The notes below the pieces were generated by a model. That model did not search any database, was not told where the DNA came from, and saw only the letters and a list, made by a program, of their open reading frames with translations. The position numbers were made by a program, and so were the translations under genes. Positions 49,143-61,420 of a DNA stretch of 64,000 nucleotides are shown in pieces; the first letter of the stretch is position 1; every line of letters starts with the position of its first letter. This stretch comes from Micromussa lordhowensis (taxonomy: Eukaryota; Cnidaria; Anthozoa; Scleractinia; Lobophylliidae). The DNA lies in assembly GCA_964020085.1 (NCBI GenBank), contig OZ026597.1, positions 21,109,021 to 21,173,020 on the forward strand, given 5' to 3'.

Positions 49143-49443
49143 AAAATTTGGTTTAGATATTTACAAATTTGGCAGAACGTCATTGGGGATTTTTTATTGA
49201 GCTTTTCGTTATGTCTGTATGGTTGTTTTTCTTTGAAAGCTATTGGAGGGGGTTGACAACAAGTTGGACTTTACTTCGTGCAAGAAACATGAAAATTTAG
49301 TTGAGATGTTTACAAATTTGGCACAACGTCATTGGAGTTTTTATTGAGCTTTTCATTATTTACAATTGTTTGTATGGCTGTTATATTTGAAAGCTATTGG
49401 GGGAGGCTGACAACAAGTTGTATTTTACTTCGTGCAAGAAACA
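49143..49443 (+). repeat. Two tandem ~149-bp copies
   Basis: Copy 1 (49143-49291) and copy 2 (49292-49443) share TTTACAAATTTGGCA, AACGTCATTGG, TTATTGAGCTTTTC and ACTTCGTGCAAGAAACA in order, with moderate divergence. Just before, GGGGCCAAAGCAGTAAGTCT is also duplicated in tandem. Confidence 0.7.
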
Positions 49444-51161
49444 GAGTGGTAGAGTGTTTCGTCACTTACGATAATATTAAGTGCAAGTATGGTACCGTTC
49501 TAGCTCTACAATTTCGAGTCGGTGTTTGTGAAACGCGACAACATATCGTATCAATTTCCAAATTGCAATAATAGGCTAGGCATATGTAAATTTTTGAGTG
49601 AAAGAATTATTTACAAAAGGAAGAAAATACTGTTTAATTTCGTTTTGCCATTGTTGAAGCTTCCTCTCTCGCTGCAGGAAACTTTCAAATGAAAATGGTC
49701 AAACTTTGAACCCAGCTGTTTAAAAACAGGGTCATGCATTCAGAAAAAACAAGATAAGTGAAAGCTTTTTGGAATGAAATGGTCGACTCCGGGTATGGAA
49801 TTGACTAACTTGTTCTGTAAAAATATCTTTAAAAGATCTTCTATCCAGGTATTTAATTTAAACTGAACTGTACCTTGAATCAAGGAGCTTTTGCTAAGAC
49901 TTAATCGTTTATTTGAAAGGTCGCGAGTTATTTATTTGTTATGCTATTGTTTCACCAAGGCTTAAGTGATCTTTAGACTGTAGTTATGGTCGACTGGGAT
50001 CTATGAAGATGGCATTCGTAACTGTTCTTGCTTGTCACTTGTGTGAAAACCGAGCTTGAAACCGAAACTTGAGTGGTTTGTTTGGTAATTCCTGATCTTT
50101 CGTTTGTTCAGTCATGTAATTCTTGGTACCACCTAAAGCACTGCAGTCGCGTCTCTGGTGCCATTAGCAAAACGGACGTGAACATTCTTTTTCCAACAGC
50201 GTTTTTTTTTGTTTTTTTTTTTGTTTTCGATTGCAATATCGGCTGCAGGTGCGCGACTTTACGTGCGGTTATGTCAGATGCTGCACTAACAAAATACACG
50301 AGGCAGGAAATTGCTATTTACCCGAACACGCAGGGAACCTCTCTCATTGGCTTTCACAAACCGCATATTTCACTCCAGGGTGAACAGATCTTGACAATTA
50401 GATTCAAGACACTGATCACATTCGAATCAGTCTTGACATCAATTTGTTCCACGTTAACAAAACCCTTCTTATCGGCCTCCGTCGTTGTGCGAAGATGTCT
50501 AGGCTAGGGTGGCTTGCTTTTTTAGATTACATTTGAATATTTACATTGACACTAAAGACATAAAAATCCTATTCACCGCGGCCATTCTTGTTATTGTTTA
50601 AGATAACGAGAAAAAACGGCTCACAAGCTAGCCAAACTGAAATACACTGTTCTGAAGTTAAGATCGATCACCATTGTCATCCAAAAGTCATCATTTAGAA
50701 ACGTGATGTTGTCAACAACAGTTTTTCCCTTATTCGTTCTTGGCAAATCCCACCTGCCCAAAGTTATTTGTTGAGATCAAATTGTTCCGAGACGTTTGAC
50801 TTTCTCCGTGTTCATTTAAGAATGCGCATGACATTAAGGGTGCCAATGACTCCTTGCGCGCCATTGTATGAGCATTGTTTTGGCCTCTTGGATGTGGACG
50901 ATTAGTGCGTTCCTGCTTACGGGGATCAAGTTTCTTGCGTGCTTAGCACCTAGCAACGCCCAAATGGCTATTTGCACTTGAGCGTGTATTTTTTTTTGTC
51001 GAGTGTAACACGTAATGAGGGCAAGGAAACGACACGATTGGAGATTTCAGTCTTGTGTTTGTAATTTTTTTCAGAGGGCATCTCCGTCGGGACAGAACCA
51101 GCTTCCGCCGTTGTTGATGACAGGTTCAGAGGACTAGTCCTCCTTCCACGATATTCACAAC

Positions 51162-52334
51162 ATGACGGAGGTCAACAGCAATATAACTAACTGTTCTTTT
51201 ATGATCGATAGCGCCGAGCGACGGCGTCACCTGTTCGGGACTAACATCGCGGTCATCGTGTTAAACTCGATTTTTGCGTTGACGACTACGTTACAGAACT
51301 TGCCAGTTATTTACGCGATTTTGAAAACGCCTTCCTTGCACAATCCTCCCTACGTCCTCCTGTGCTCACTGGCCACGACGGATCTCTTTGTCGGATGCGT
51401 CATACAACCTCTCTACATCGCGCACAATGCCATGCTCGTCGATGGAGAGCCCTTTTCCTGTGCGCTGTGGAAGGCTAAAGAGACCCTGTTACTGTTATTC
51501 ATGTTTGTATCGATCTGCACCTTGGTCCTGATCAGCACCGAGCGCTGGCTCGCCCTACATTTCCATCTCAGATATCGCGAAATTGTCACAATGTCTCGGA
51601 CGCTCTCGTTGATTGGGTCAACTTGGTTCTTTTGCACGGTGTGCGTCATCGCCTGGCCGTTAGGTCTTGATATGTACATCTTCACAATGGTCGGCTTTAT
51701 TGTTATTACACTATCCGCGCTTCTATTGCTTTTTACGTATATTAAGATATTTCTGATACTGCGGCGTCACAAAGCCCTCATTGAGAGTCAAGCCAAGGTG
51801 CAACCCCAATCTGTGAACTTACGAAAACACAGAAAGTCCTCGGCCACTATGCTGTACGTAGTGGTGTTGTTCTTCATATTCTACTCACCTACTTTTTACG
51901 CCATGATTCATTACTTGGAATCAGACTTGAAATTCAACAGTGTTAATCAGACCATTTTATGGGAAATTGCCAAAACAGTGGCGTTGATAAACGCCTCGGC
52001 AAATCCGGTAATGTACTACTGGAAAATGAGGGAACTTCGACGAGCCATGCGAAACGTGTTCGGGTTTTCGTCAGCAACGCGCGTTCACGTCGGAGATGTT
52101 ATAACGCCCGGATCGGGTAGCATGGATAATGACTTCAGAAGCAGGCACGAGAAACAGCGCCAAGGGTCTTTCTCGGTGAGACCACGGGGAAGCTTGTCCA
52201 ACGTAGGGCTACCCAGGCCTGATGTACACCAAGATCACGGAACAGAATCGACGACAAAAGCGAACCCGCTACAGGAGAAAAAATCATTCCTTTTGCCGAG
52301 ATTTCTCGAGCCTGGCCCGAGTTTTCGACGATAA
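51162..52334 (+). CDS. Orphan class A (rhodopsin-like) G-protein-coupled receptor, 390 aa
   Basis: This is an intronless coding region with seven hydrophobic segments at about 28-54, 63-88, 102-126, 148-166, 172-200, 228-252 and 268-288. N-glycosylation sites NIT and NCS lie at residues 7 and 10. Family landmarks visible are LATTDL in TM2, ERW (127-129) for DRY at the end of TM3, and NPVMYY (281-286) for NPxxY in TM7. TM6 reads FFIFYSP in place of FxxCWxP, TM5 has no proline, and the second extracellular loop is very short and has no cysteine. These last traits are those of the melanocortin/cannabinoid/adenosine-like group, in which many cnidarian orphans are placed. The ligand is unknown. 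The cytoplasmic tail is Ser- and Arg-rich. A likely 5'-UTR acceptor (T-rich tract and AG, about 51074) precedes the ATG. The receptor sits in the plasma membrane. Confidence 0.9.
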   Translation: MTEVNSNITNCSFMIDSAERRRHLFGTNIAVIVLNSIFALTTTLQNLPVIYAILKTPSLHNPPYVLLCSLATTDLFVGCVIQPLYIAHNAMLVDGEPFSCALWKAKETLLLLFMFVSICTLVLISTERWLALHFHLRYREIVTMSRTLSLIGSTWFFCTVCVIAWPLGLDMYIFTMVGFIVITLSALLLLFTYIKIFLILRRHKALIESQAKVQPQSVNLRKHRKSSATMLYVVVLFFIFYSPTFYAMIHYLESDLKFNSVNQTILWEIAKTVALINASANPVMYYWKMRELRRAMRNVFGFSSATRVHVGDVITPGSGSMDNDFRSRHEKQRQGSFSVRPRGSLSNVGLPRPDVHQDHGTESTTKANPLQEKKSFLLPRFLEPGPSFRR

Positions 52335-54556
52335 TTTCTGCTGAAGAAGGGTGAATAAAAAAAATGTTATGTAATAGAAACAATGAACCCCATTGTTTGA
52401 AGTAGAGTTGGTTCGAAAATTCTCGTTAATTTTCCAGTATTGTATAGAATCCCAAGTGGGATGACGTTAGAGCTTAGCTAAAACGTAGCTTTTTTTATCT
52501 CAAAGATCAGAAGAGAGAGCTCAAGTTTTCTGGTCGATTTACTGGTCACACCAAAACACAAATCATGTTTCAATCGTCTACATAGTGAGCTTAGTATACG
52601 ATAAGAAAAGGTAGAGATTTCTTTTCAATTTTCTAGGGCTATTAATTTAGTTGATTTCCTTACTCCCGTTGTTGAAGGCTGCAATTTACAGCCTTCTTTC
52701 AAGGGCTCTTAACAACAAGCACAGATTAAAACTTTAATTTTATTTTTAGACTGGGTTAGAATTGTCGTATTTGTCCTTAGTGTATTTAGTTTGCCTGTTG
52801 AAGGCACTTTCCGTTCAGTTTTAAGTTTTCAGTTTTAATTCTTAACAATTAAGTAATCCTTTTTTTCCTGGTTTTCCTTGAAAAGATTCTGTGAATAGAA
52901 AAAAAAACATTTCAGGTGATGTGGAGCATCTAGCGCGGGATATGTTTAGACCGTAGTGGGCGATATTTTGCGTTATGCTAATTTTCCATTCGTTTTTAAT
53001 CATCTGCCTTGGAGAAAACCGATCTTCAATTGCTATCTGACATGCTATCATTTGTTTTTCAATTTATGTTTTCTTCCCTTTTGGCAAGGCGACAAATTGA
53101 ATTAAAACCTACTGCTTCGCTTTTTGTGTTGAGTAAAGTATCGAAAACGGGTATTTTATTTTTCCAAAAGTAACTTGATCGTTTGTCGCCATATTGCTTG
53201 GCAAGGCGATAATTGCGTCTTAAAAGCTCTGGTAAGGAAACCGCCCGACTAAATGAAACTGATTATTATCGTTGGAAATGTTTGCTCAAAATAACTCAAT
53301 GTGGGAAGAAAGACAACCTCAAATAAATTAAACCTGGAAACAAATGTCGATCGTAGCGAACGTATTGGTCAGCGAGCATGCAATCAAAAAGCGCCCCTGA
53401 TTAAAATCGAAACTAATATGTTAGTTATATAGCTTGTTTAATTTTGCAATTTAAATTATGAGAACCTCCTGAGATCTCATATAAATTATATCCTTTCACA
53501 TAATACCGGATACCTGATAATGATTACAATTTTTCTGCGTTTTCTCCTTGTGTTATGTTAAATAAAGACAATGATGTTTTGTCATCGAGTTATTGGCAGT
53601 TTCCCGTTTGGTGATTTGCGTGTTGATAGTTTGCCATGGTGTGACATTTTTATTTAGTGCTGTCCACTTAGCAGACTTGGCAGATGAAGATGCTGTTCAA
53701 AATTAGCGAAACTTTAACACTGAATCTTTAATATTAACGATAATCGCCTTTCCCCATCGATTCAAATAAGATAAATAACAACACTGGAAATTACCTACTG
53801 CGAATCACGATTACAATACTATTAAACTAATGTCTTAAACTGAAATTCAAGCTGGCAAAAGAAGCCCTGTGAAATTGTTTCTCCCTTGATTAACTCCATC
53901 AATTATTCAAATCTTCGGCTAGTGTTTAGCGTTTTGTTGGCTCGTGAACGGGATGTTTTTATTTTCATTCTTTGTAAGGTGTCAGCCCTTCTTGATGGTG
54001 CCTAACATAACGTCAGTCTTTTGAACGAACAAGTGTAGCCAAGATGTAAAGTCTAAAATTAATAATTCCACAAAGAAACATCACAAGGAGAATTGCTTTT
54101 TTTAAATTTTATTGAAACGTGTTTTGCTATTTTCGCCTGACGACAAACTGTTTAAAATTCCTGGAGCTAACCTTCATCAAGTTATATATTGCTTAATTTT
54201 ATCTATTTACCTCTTTACGACTAATCAAACGGAACATCTCGGGAGAAAGTGTTGATCATCTCAAGAAACTGGATTGATATCCAAATTCTCCAAAGGAAAT
54301 GTTATGGAGATCGGGAAGGAGAATATTTCTACTTATCGTTGGTTGAACTTACAATTCCAAGAACATTTCACCCATGATGTTACAGAAAAGTGCGAGTTGC
54401 TTTTCTAACCTGAATGGTCTCCCAATACTTTAGTCCTTTAAAATAACAAAAAGCAGCAGTGAAATAAACGTTTATACGACTGTAAAAACAGCTGCAACCA
54501 ATTAAAGCGGCTTATTACATGGTCGTGTTTTGAAACAATTCGTACTATTACAGTTA
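52335..54556. other. Region between the GPCR and the small zipper gene
   Basis: No gene supported. The left part is probably the GPCR 3' UTR, up to about 53.57 kb. On minus, an AATAAA at 54113-54108 could end the 79-aa gene, giving a 3' UTR of roughly 0.44 kb. The remainder is AT-rich and featureless to me. Confidence 0.4.
52354..52359 (+). terminator. Possible polyadenylation signal of the GPCR gene
   Basis: AATAAA lies 20 nt after the stop codon. A second AATAAA at 53561-53566, followed by GT-rich sequence, may serve a longer transcript. Confidence 0.3.
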
Positions 54557-54796
54557 TTAAAAGAAAGACTTGGCAAAGTCTGCCGCAGCCTTCGCGGGCG
54601 ATTCTTTTCCTTCCTCCGCATCATCTGACCCGCATGCTAGATTACCAAGCTTATCTTTCAAACCGTCCACTCCTTCCTCTCCAAGAAACTTCTTGAGCTG
54701 TTCTTTTAGTTCTTCCACTTTTTCTTTCAAAGCTTCGTTCTCCGCCGTTTTCTCCTCCAGTTGTTTCTTGAGCTCAGCCACTTTCTCCTCTGCCAT
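54557..54796 (-). CDS. Small acidic leucine-zipper-like protein, 79 aa
   Basis: The single coding exon starts AAAATGGCAG (good start context) and stops at 54557. An AG acceptor after a pyrimidine-rich stretch lies three bases upstream of the ATG, so a 5'-UTR intron is likely. Residues 1 to about 40 form a strict amphipathic heptad coil (AELKKQLEEKTAENEALKEK and on). They are followed by a Gly-containing stretch (EEGVDGLKDKLGNLACG), an acidic patch and an alanine-rich tail ending DFAKSFF. There is no signal peptide and one cysteine. Low complexity alone could give such a frame by chance. The start context, upstream acceptor and clean C-terminus argue for a real gene. Function unknown; it could be a dimerising adaptor. 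Confidence 0.6.
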   Translation of the reverse strand: MAEEKVAELKKQLEEKTAENEALKEKVEELKEQLKKFLGEEGVDGLKDKLGNLACGSDDAEEGKESPAKAAADFAKSFF

Positions 54797-57700
54797 TTTC
54801 TAAAATTGAACGACAAATCGGTTTTAGGAATATTTATTTTTTGGTTGTTCGCTTGGTATAACAAACCTGCTTTATTGCACATTGAGATACATTATTTGCA
54901 ATCATTGGTTTAGCTGCAGGGTTCCTTTATTTACCTGCCTATGTAAATGTAATTTATTTCATTTTAATTTGAACTGAAAGCGAGACTTGTAGGTTCTTAT
55001 CGCGGGTTTTTACTGTATCTCTCGGTTGATATACTGTCTTTAACCCTTATTTACCGCGCGTGCAGTTATTGGAATCGCCATGAAGTGTCACGAAAATGTC
55101 AAAAAGCAAGAATTACTACCCTAAAATGAATATAATTAAGCAAAGAAACAAAGATCTATGAATTTATATTTATTAACATAGAAAGACAAGCATATAGTGT
55201 TTTCGCAAGGAAAGGTTACATCCAAGAAATATACCCGAAGAGAAGTATAAACTTGTCGCCTTTGACATTTCTTGCGCGAAGAGCTTTTCATTCAGTCCAT
55301 CACCTTATCGTTGCAATGTTTGTTATTATAGTTAATACGAGATTCCATTACTCCATTTCTAATGATGCTTGATCATAACTTAGAACATTGTAAATTTTCC
55401 AGCAAACTTCACGTATTAGATTCTTTTTTGATTATGATTGGCCTTTACCTTTGCTCTATAAAACACATACCAACACACTACACATACCAACCTCGTATCG
55501 TGTCAAGTTTAACGTCTTTGCTCTTCTGTACTGCAACAAACCAGCGAAGGTGCAATGGCAATCTGGAGGCTTTGCTGCCGAGTGAGTTGGCTTTAAGCTG
55601 TTTGGTTTGCGCACCCCAGTAGTGAGAAGGTTTTGAATTATATATTAACAACAACCTGTTAGAGAGCTTGAAAACAGAGAGCCAAACTATCGAAAATTCA
55701 TTAAAAATTCCCGTGGTTAAACAGATTTACCCGCAAACCCGCAAGTGGCATCTCTGTACAGCAGTTAGAGACACTTCGACTATATTTCATTCTTTATACT
55801 TGGCAAATGTCGAATTAAAGTTTCGTGGACGTAGAACTTTTTATATCGGAAACAAATATTGGTAACATGTAAAACTAAAACAGTCCAATAAAATTCTGGC
55901 TGTCTCGGAGAATTGAGCTCTTTTAGACGTTTCTGAATATCTTCGGGTATTATATATTAAGTATTAGAGATCTCGTGTTTCCTCGCAATATTCTTGTATT
56001 GTTCAACATACAGGTGATGAGAAGGACTGGAGTCATCAATTTTTTATCTACCTGTGTATCGTGTAGTCTTATTAAAGGACACTGAAAGTATTTTAATCAC
56101 AGATATCATATATGCCTCCAATTATACCTGGCATTGTTACATAAACACCTCAGATGTATAGCAAGAATAGTTTGGAATATTTTAACATAATTATCGCCAA
56201 GCACCTGTCATTCCGTCAACGAACCATCAGTTTCTTCATTTATTATTTAACTGCGGCTTCGTTTTGTAAAAAAAACCACAGCGTCGTTTCGTGTTGCTCA
56301 GCATCATTTACAATAACGAGGAAATCATCTAATGTTTACATTTGCACACGTCTCTTGAGAAAATACAGAGAAAAAAAGACAAATAATGTCAAGAATGATA
56401 CGAGGTGTTTAAAACAAGCCCAGCAACTTATTACCAACTTACACCTCAAGAATTATTCCGCCATGTTAACGGAGCGCATAACTCCGTGATTAATAATAAT
56501 AATTAATAAATCAATGGTCGGTGGCCAGAAGCAAGCAACCACCTTATGTTAATTTATGTTGAATTTTGGCTTCCGTCAAGTTGAATAAATGCGGGATTTT
56601 TCGTGCGATGTTTTCTGGATTTGTATTTGAACGCATTGAACGCTTCATTCCAGTTATGTGATTTCATCGAATGATAATTTTCCTTTGTTTCTTTTTGCAC
56701 TCTGGCGTTTTCTTTCAAGAGTTGTTGTTTGCTTTTCCAATTTTTAATCATAACATTTATTAAGAAAAATCTTCCTCATTTAATGCCAATGTGGATTTGA
56801 CTTTAACAGCATTCCAAACTTCTTGTGATATTGTGGTGTACAAGCAATTCCAAAAAACTCCTACTTGTTTTAGTGCCCGTTGGAAATCAGAAACATTAAA
56901 AAAGCTGCAAGGCAGCAGTTATCGTTTAGACTGAGATGGGTTGCGTTGTGCTCTAGCCAAACACATTTGAAGTTTCAGAGATTGACAGATTCGTATTGTC
57001 CAATCCGATATGGCCACCACACGTCAGCTGGTCGTCATTAGAATAATTCACGTTGCTTAGGAACATTCCAGCAGAACACGTTTGTAGAACTAAGTTACTG
57101 CATTCAAAAGTGTTCGAGCTTCAAATCTTCTAGTTTAGGGAAAGGTTCCGATAAGGCTTTGTCGAGGCCGGATCTATTGTGCAATTTATGAAGATCTAAG
57201 AGCAGACAAAGTTTCATTTATTAAGTTAAATCATAAAATGTTGGAATTGCGACATTAAATAAGCGAAAACGCCCATAGCTGTCCAAAGCAAATATTTTTA
57301 TATTTGTACAAGAAAATACGCCGTAAAATTTCGCAATATATCCTCTTTTGCTAGAAACCTCTTTTCGAGGAAGCATATAATTTTTCATAAATTGACTTGC
57401 TTATTGTTTAAATAAGCTACCAAAACACTCAGAACAAACAAAAATGTCTCAGAAATAAAAGGTTTTAGATTTCATGTTTGTTTCAGTCAAAACCAATATT
57501 GGTGTAGTTAGGTCTTAGCCTTCAAGATACGTTGGGTGGCTTTATGTTCTGTCATAAATGAATGGCGTGTTCATCTGTTCACCTTCCACGGCGCGCCTTG
57601 TTTTCTTAGAGTGACGCAATGGAGCGTTTACATGGCAGCCACATTGCATGGTGTTCCCACACAATAGGACACTTAAACATAAGAAAAGAACTCACTTTCC

Positions 57701-59440
57701 AAAGGAGAGAAACTTTATTGTTTGGGGACACCAATATGGTTGCCTAGACAGCATGTGAAAACAATCTCTACGGATGTCAAAGTTGAATGAAGCGGTGTTG
57801 ATTCAGTCGCATGACTGACCAAACATGGCGTGATACCCGATTATTCGTCACAAAATGGGACATTGACTTGTTTTGTGTTTGGTTTTATTTCGTTATTTTT
57901 CTGTAACACATATCACTGACATCCATTCAATTTTTCCAAGCGAAATACACATTTTATATAGTTTGCCGCACCAAATCAAATTAATAAAGATGACACAGAT
58001 AAGATAACAGATAACACAGATGCTACGTCCGTAAGCACTGTAGATTTTGTGTGCAACCTTTTCTCGAGCTGTCTCTTTCCTATATATCTTTTAAACGATG
58101 TATTTTTCATTTACTCATAGGGAAAAACGAACCAATCTGAATAAAAATAAAAGGAATTTTTCACCGTGATATTAAAAGGTGTCCATCTCCATTTCAGACA
58201 TGGTTTTTAAAACCAACCGAAAATCAAGATTCCCGTTATTGTATGCTTCAGTTTTTTTGCGGCGATATTTCTTGTTGTATGAACCGGATTGAAGCCGAGT
58301 CAAGAACCCAAACAGGATCTTCGTTTCCAGGGCTGCACTGGAACAAAGTTAAGTAGCACCCAAGCGTTGAGGTACACACACAAGGCTTTTATTTGTTAAG
58401 CTATGTTGGTGAACAAGGTTCCTTTAGTTGTGGTGCGTCAAAGATTAAAACTAAGGTGAATGCATTACAGTTAGTTAAGTCGAGCCACTGGTTACTCGAA
58501 TCTTATGTTATTTTAAACCAAAGTCAAGTTCCCCTCGATTCTCTTTTCATCTTCACTGTAAATTTACGCACGGTAACTCGAGCCTTCCGCTATGTCGTAG
58601 TGATTCTTCTTCCCTTCAGGTCAATTTACGCATAATTTCACCCTCAATTACTCGAACCTCAAACTCAAGTCTAATGGATCAAAGCTCTCCAAATTCAGGA
58701 CAGGAATTTCACTGGCCTGGAAAGTGTCAGAGGCTACTAAAAGACCTTTTCTTTGAAAAATGGCAACTCGCTGTACTTCAGTGCCCCCAATAATATTCTT
58801 CTGTTGCTTAGCTTTTTATATCAGTAGATTTGGTACGTATATTCTGGCGTTGCTATCAAAGACAGTTTCGTTTCAGCTTTGCTCTTTCTCCGTGATAAAC
58901 CTGATGCACAGGAGTTGACTGATTAGTAATGAAGCATGAAGACAGCGCTTTATTATCTCATTTTGGGTCAGTCATTTGTTCCAAATTCAGGGTATAACTC
59001 GAACTGGAAGCTTTTATGATTTCCCTCAGTTAAATATTTGAAATTACTTAGTTACTGCTACTTAGTCTCATCTTGCCACGGAGGACACCTAAGGCAATTT
59101 AGAAGAGCTCTCTACCTATGTCAGTGGCGGCTGTGGATTAATTTGTAAACATTGTTGTGCGTAAGCGCTCTGATGGCTTCAAACCATTCCAAGATGGTTG
59201 CAAACATATTTTGTGGCCGGCGTCTAGAGATCGGCTTCGATTGCGTGAAGCATTCTGTTAGAGGTACTGACATCCTCGTTTTTTTTTTCTTTCACCAGCT
59301 ACGTACATCCAATAATGATCACTGATACTCTCAACTTAGGTTTACTCTCTGGAGTATTAGCTGAAGCTAGACTCAGATTCTTTAATGTTGAACAATTTAT
59401 AACTTCCCATTTCTCCTCACAAAATAACGAAACACAGGAA

Positions 59441-60337
59441 TTAAGGACGTTCGCGCGAAATTTTTCCAGTCGATAGAATGTTTTTAAATTTTTACTGCAG
59501 GCAGATAATGAGTTACCAGAAATGCAAAAATGTTTGGGGGTCACCATCTTCGTTTCAGAGATAAAGCGTGTGGTAAACTATACTGATTTCGAAAAATTGT
59601 CGCATATCATCGAGCACGGTCTATAGGGGTTTATAAATAAAAATATCGAAGGTGAGTCAACGGAGGCAAACGATCTTAGTCATATTTTGTAGAAGTGGGT
59701 CTGCTGCGTAAATAATTCCAAACCTTACTGACGTTTTCACAAAATTTAACCCTTTAAGAGGCATTTGAGACCGCCGCACAGATGCACGAAGAACTACTAA
59801 GAACGGAATTCGATGGTGCATTTTGCCAAAAATTTAAACTTGTAGTCGATAGATTTTTTTTTCATTTTTTCCCTAAACGTAGAAAACCACTAGAGAAAAT
59901 GATCCATCGAAAGAAACATTGGGGTCACCGAACGTCCAAGATCGTTAAATCCAGTCAAAGCTCTAGCAATGGCCATCTGCCTTATGATTTGTTTATTTTA
60001 TGACTTAGCGCGCGCGCTCATGGATGACGTGGCACGTGAATTTGCGTGCGCAGTAAGGATGCGCAGAAACAATCCGCCGTAAGAAATAAGATGGCGGCTG
60101 TACATTTTACCACAATACCTTGCGAACCTAACACAGCGTATAAGACACAAGGAAAGCGAAATTTTTACAATATTTGTCCCTGTACTAAGGACATTGTGTA
60201 TAGGGAGGTTTGAAGATTTTACAACCCTTCTGTGCCTTTTTATGAACGTTTTTAAAGTTTTCGTGCGCTAAGAACTGTGGGTAAATGTACCAGTCGCCAT
60301 CTTTTTTCCTACGGAGGATTAGTGCGAACGTCCTTAA
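59441..60337. mobile_element. 897-bp MITE flanked by TTAA
   Basis: The element starts TTAAGGACGTTCGCGC and ends GTGCGAACGTCCTTAA, a 16-bp inverted repeat with one mismatch and TTAA at both extremes. TTAA target sites are the hallmark of piggyBac-type transposition. No transposase is encoded: the longest internal frame is 73 codons and has no recognisable motif. It is therefore a non-autonomous copy, assigned to piggyBac-like only by target site. Confidence 0.7.
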
Positions 60338-61320
60338 GGCCACCGGAACAAAAGAAACTGCATCACCATGGGGACACACCTTTTTTTCACTTCAGGTATC
60401 ACTTTCCATCAACTTGTACTAGTCAGTACTGGTTTATTTCTAGTATTTATGGTCTCTCTTCTGAGTGATCTTAATGCTTTCCGCTAAAAAGTTAATTGCC
60501 CTTTCATGTTCGGTTGCTGATGTCACGCCGGAAACTGATCAATACGAGGCCGTTTCAAGCGAATACCTGAAACTTGCAAGAGCGCCGAAGTTCAAAAAGG
60601 AAAATGTTCTTGTGGAGTTTTGAAAAACAAACAGGTCCACGTGCGCGTTATCGGTCTCGTGATCGACCTCAGGTAGAGCTTAGAAAAGAACTCTCGAGAA
60701 CGTAAAATAAAATGCGAGAATCGTAGAAGAACAAAACATCCCCAAAATAAGAAAACAATAAGTTTCATGTAGTTGCATCGCCAGTAATTAAGAACGACTG
60801 GCCTAACGAAATCACTGTTATACACCCTTATAATTCTTTCGACTTGCATTATCGATTAATGTCGACCACGGAATTTACCTGGGTTACTTCATTAGAGAAC
60901 ACCTTGATCTTATTGTCTTTGAAGGAGATTATAGCCTGATTGATTAAGGTAATAGTTATAATGGTTTCAAGCAGAACTTGTTATTCAAGTTTCGCAGCGT
61001 TACAATTTCTTTCAGCAGTTTACTCATAGAAGTGTCTTACGGTCTTCCTTGAACACTCACCACTGGGATTTTGGCATTGTTTTCAAACCGCAAACGTCTT
61101 GGCAGTCCCTGTCTGGATTATCAATGACAAAACCCGAAGTCAAAACCATTTCCTTTTAAGTCAGTATGTTTTGATTTACTATTCTCACCGGCCAATGGAA
61201 GCGCTTTGTTTTAACCACAACCAGTATTTCTTTTCAAGTCTGGATTATTGTATCTAGCGCGAGTTAAAATTGGCGTCCATCCGGATTTATTTTTTCATTC
61301 TAAGAACTTGCATTCTTGGA

Positions 61321-61420
61321 AAATCATTTGCCTCGGCAGTGGAGAGTGAATCACTCGGTTGAACTCGGCGGTATTCCACACCTGCATCAGGGCTTCAAGA
61401 GCTGCTGGTAATCAGCACAG
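61321..61420 (+). other. Possible 5'-UTR exon of the edge coiled-coil gene
   Basis: A strong donor, CAG|GTACGT, lies at 61421, and a matching acceptor (CTTAACAG) ends at about 62829, eight bases before the ATG at 62838. The left boundary is a guess. No transcript evidence. Confidence 0.3.

Larger units (their letters stand above)
34723..51161. other. 16.4-kb gene-poor, palindrome-rich region
   Basis: I find no coding exon here that I can support. The region is packed with fold-back and MITE-like repeats: palindromes at 36336, 37102, 39625, 41968 and 42208, terminal-inverted-repeat elements at 43826 and 48639, and tandem arrays at 43573 and 49143. Stretches 34.7-36.3, 40.2-41.9, 44.4-48.3 and 49.5-51.1 kb look like unremarkable AT-rich sequence. 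About 43.96-44.6 kb resembles dispersed repeat sequence rather than a gene. The first few hundred bases left of the region hold the promoter of the 1780-aa gene, and the last bases that of the GPCR gene. Confidence 0.5.

Noticed and set aside
50073..50507. 144-codon plus-strand frame upstream of the GPCR
   Set aside because: It contains a poly-Phe/Val stretch from T-rich DNA and no family pattern; codon use looks random.
56554..56751. 65-codon minus-strand Lys/Asn-rich frame
   Set aside because: Composition is explained by AT-rich DNA; no acceptor, donor or family support.
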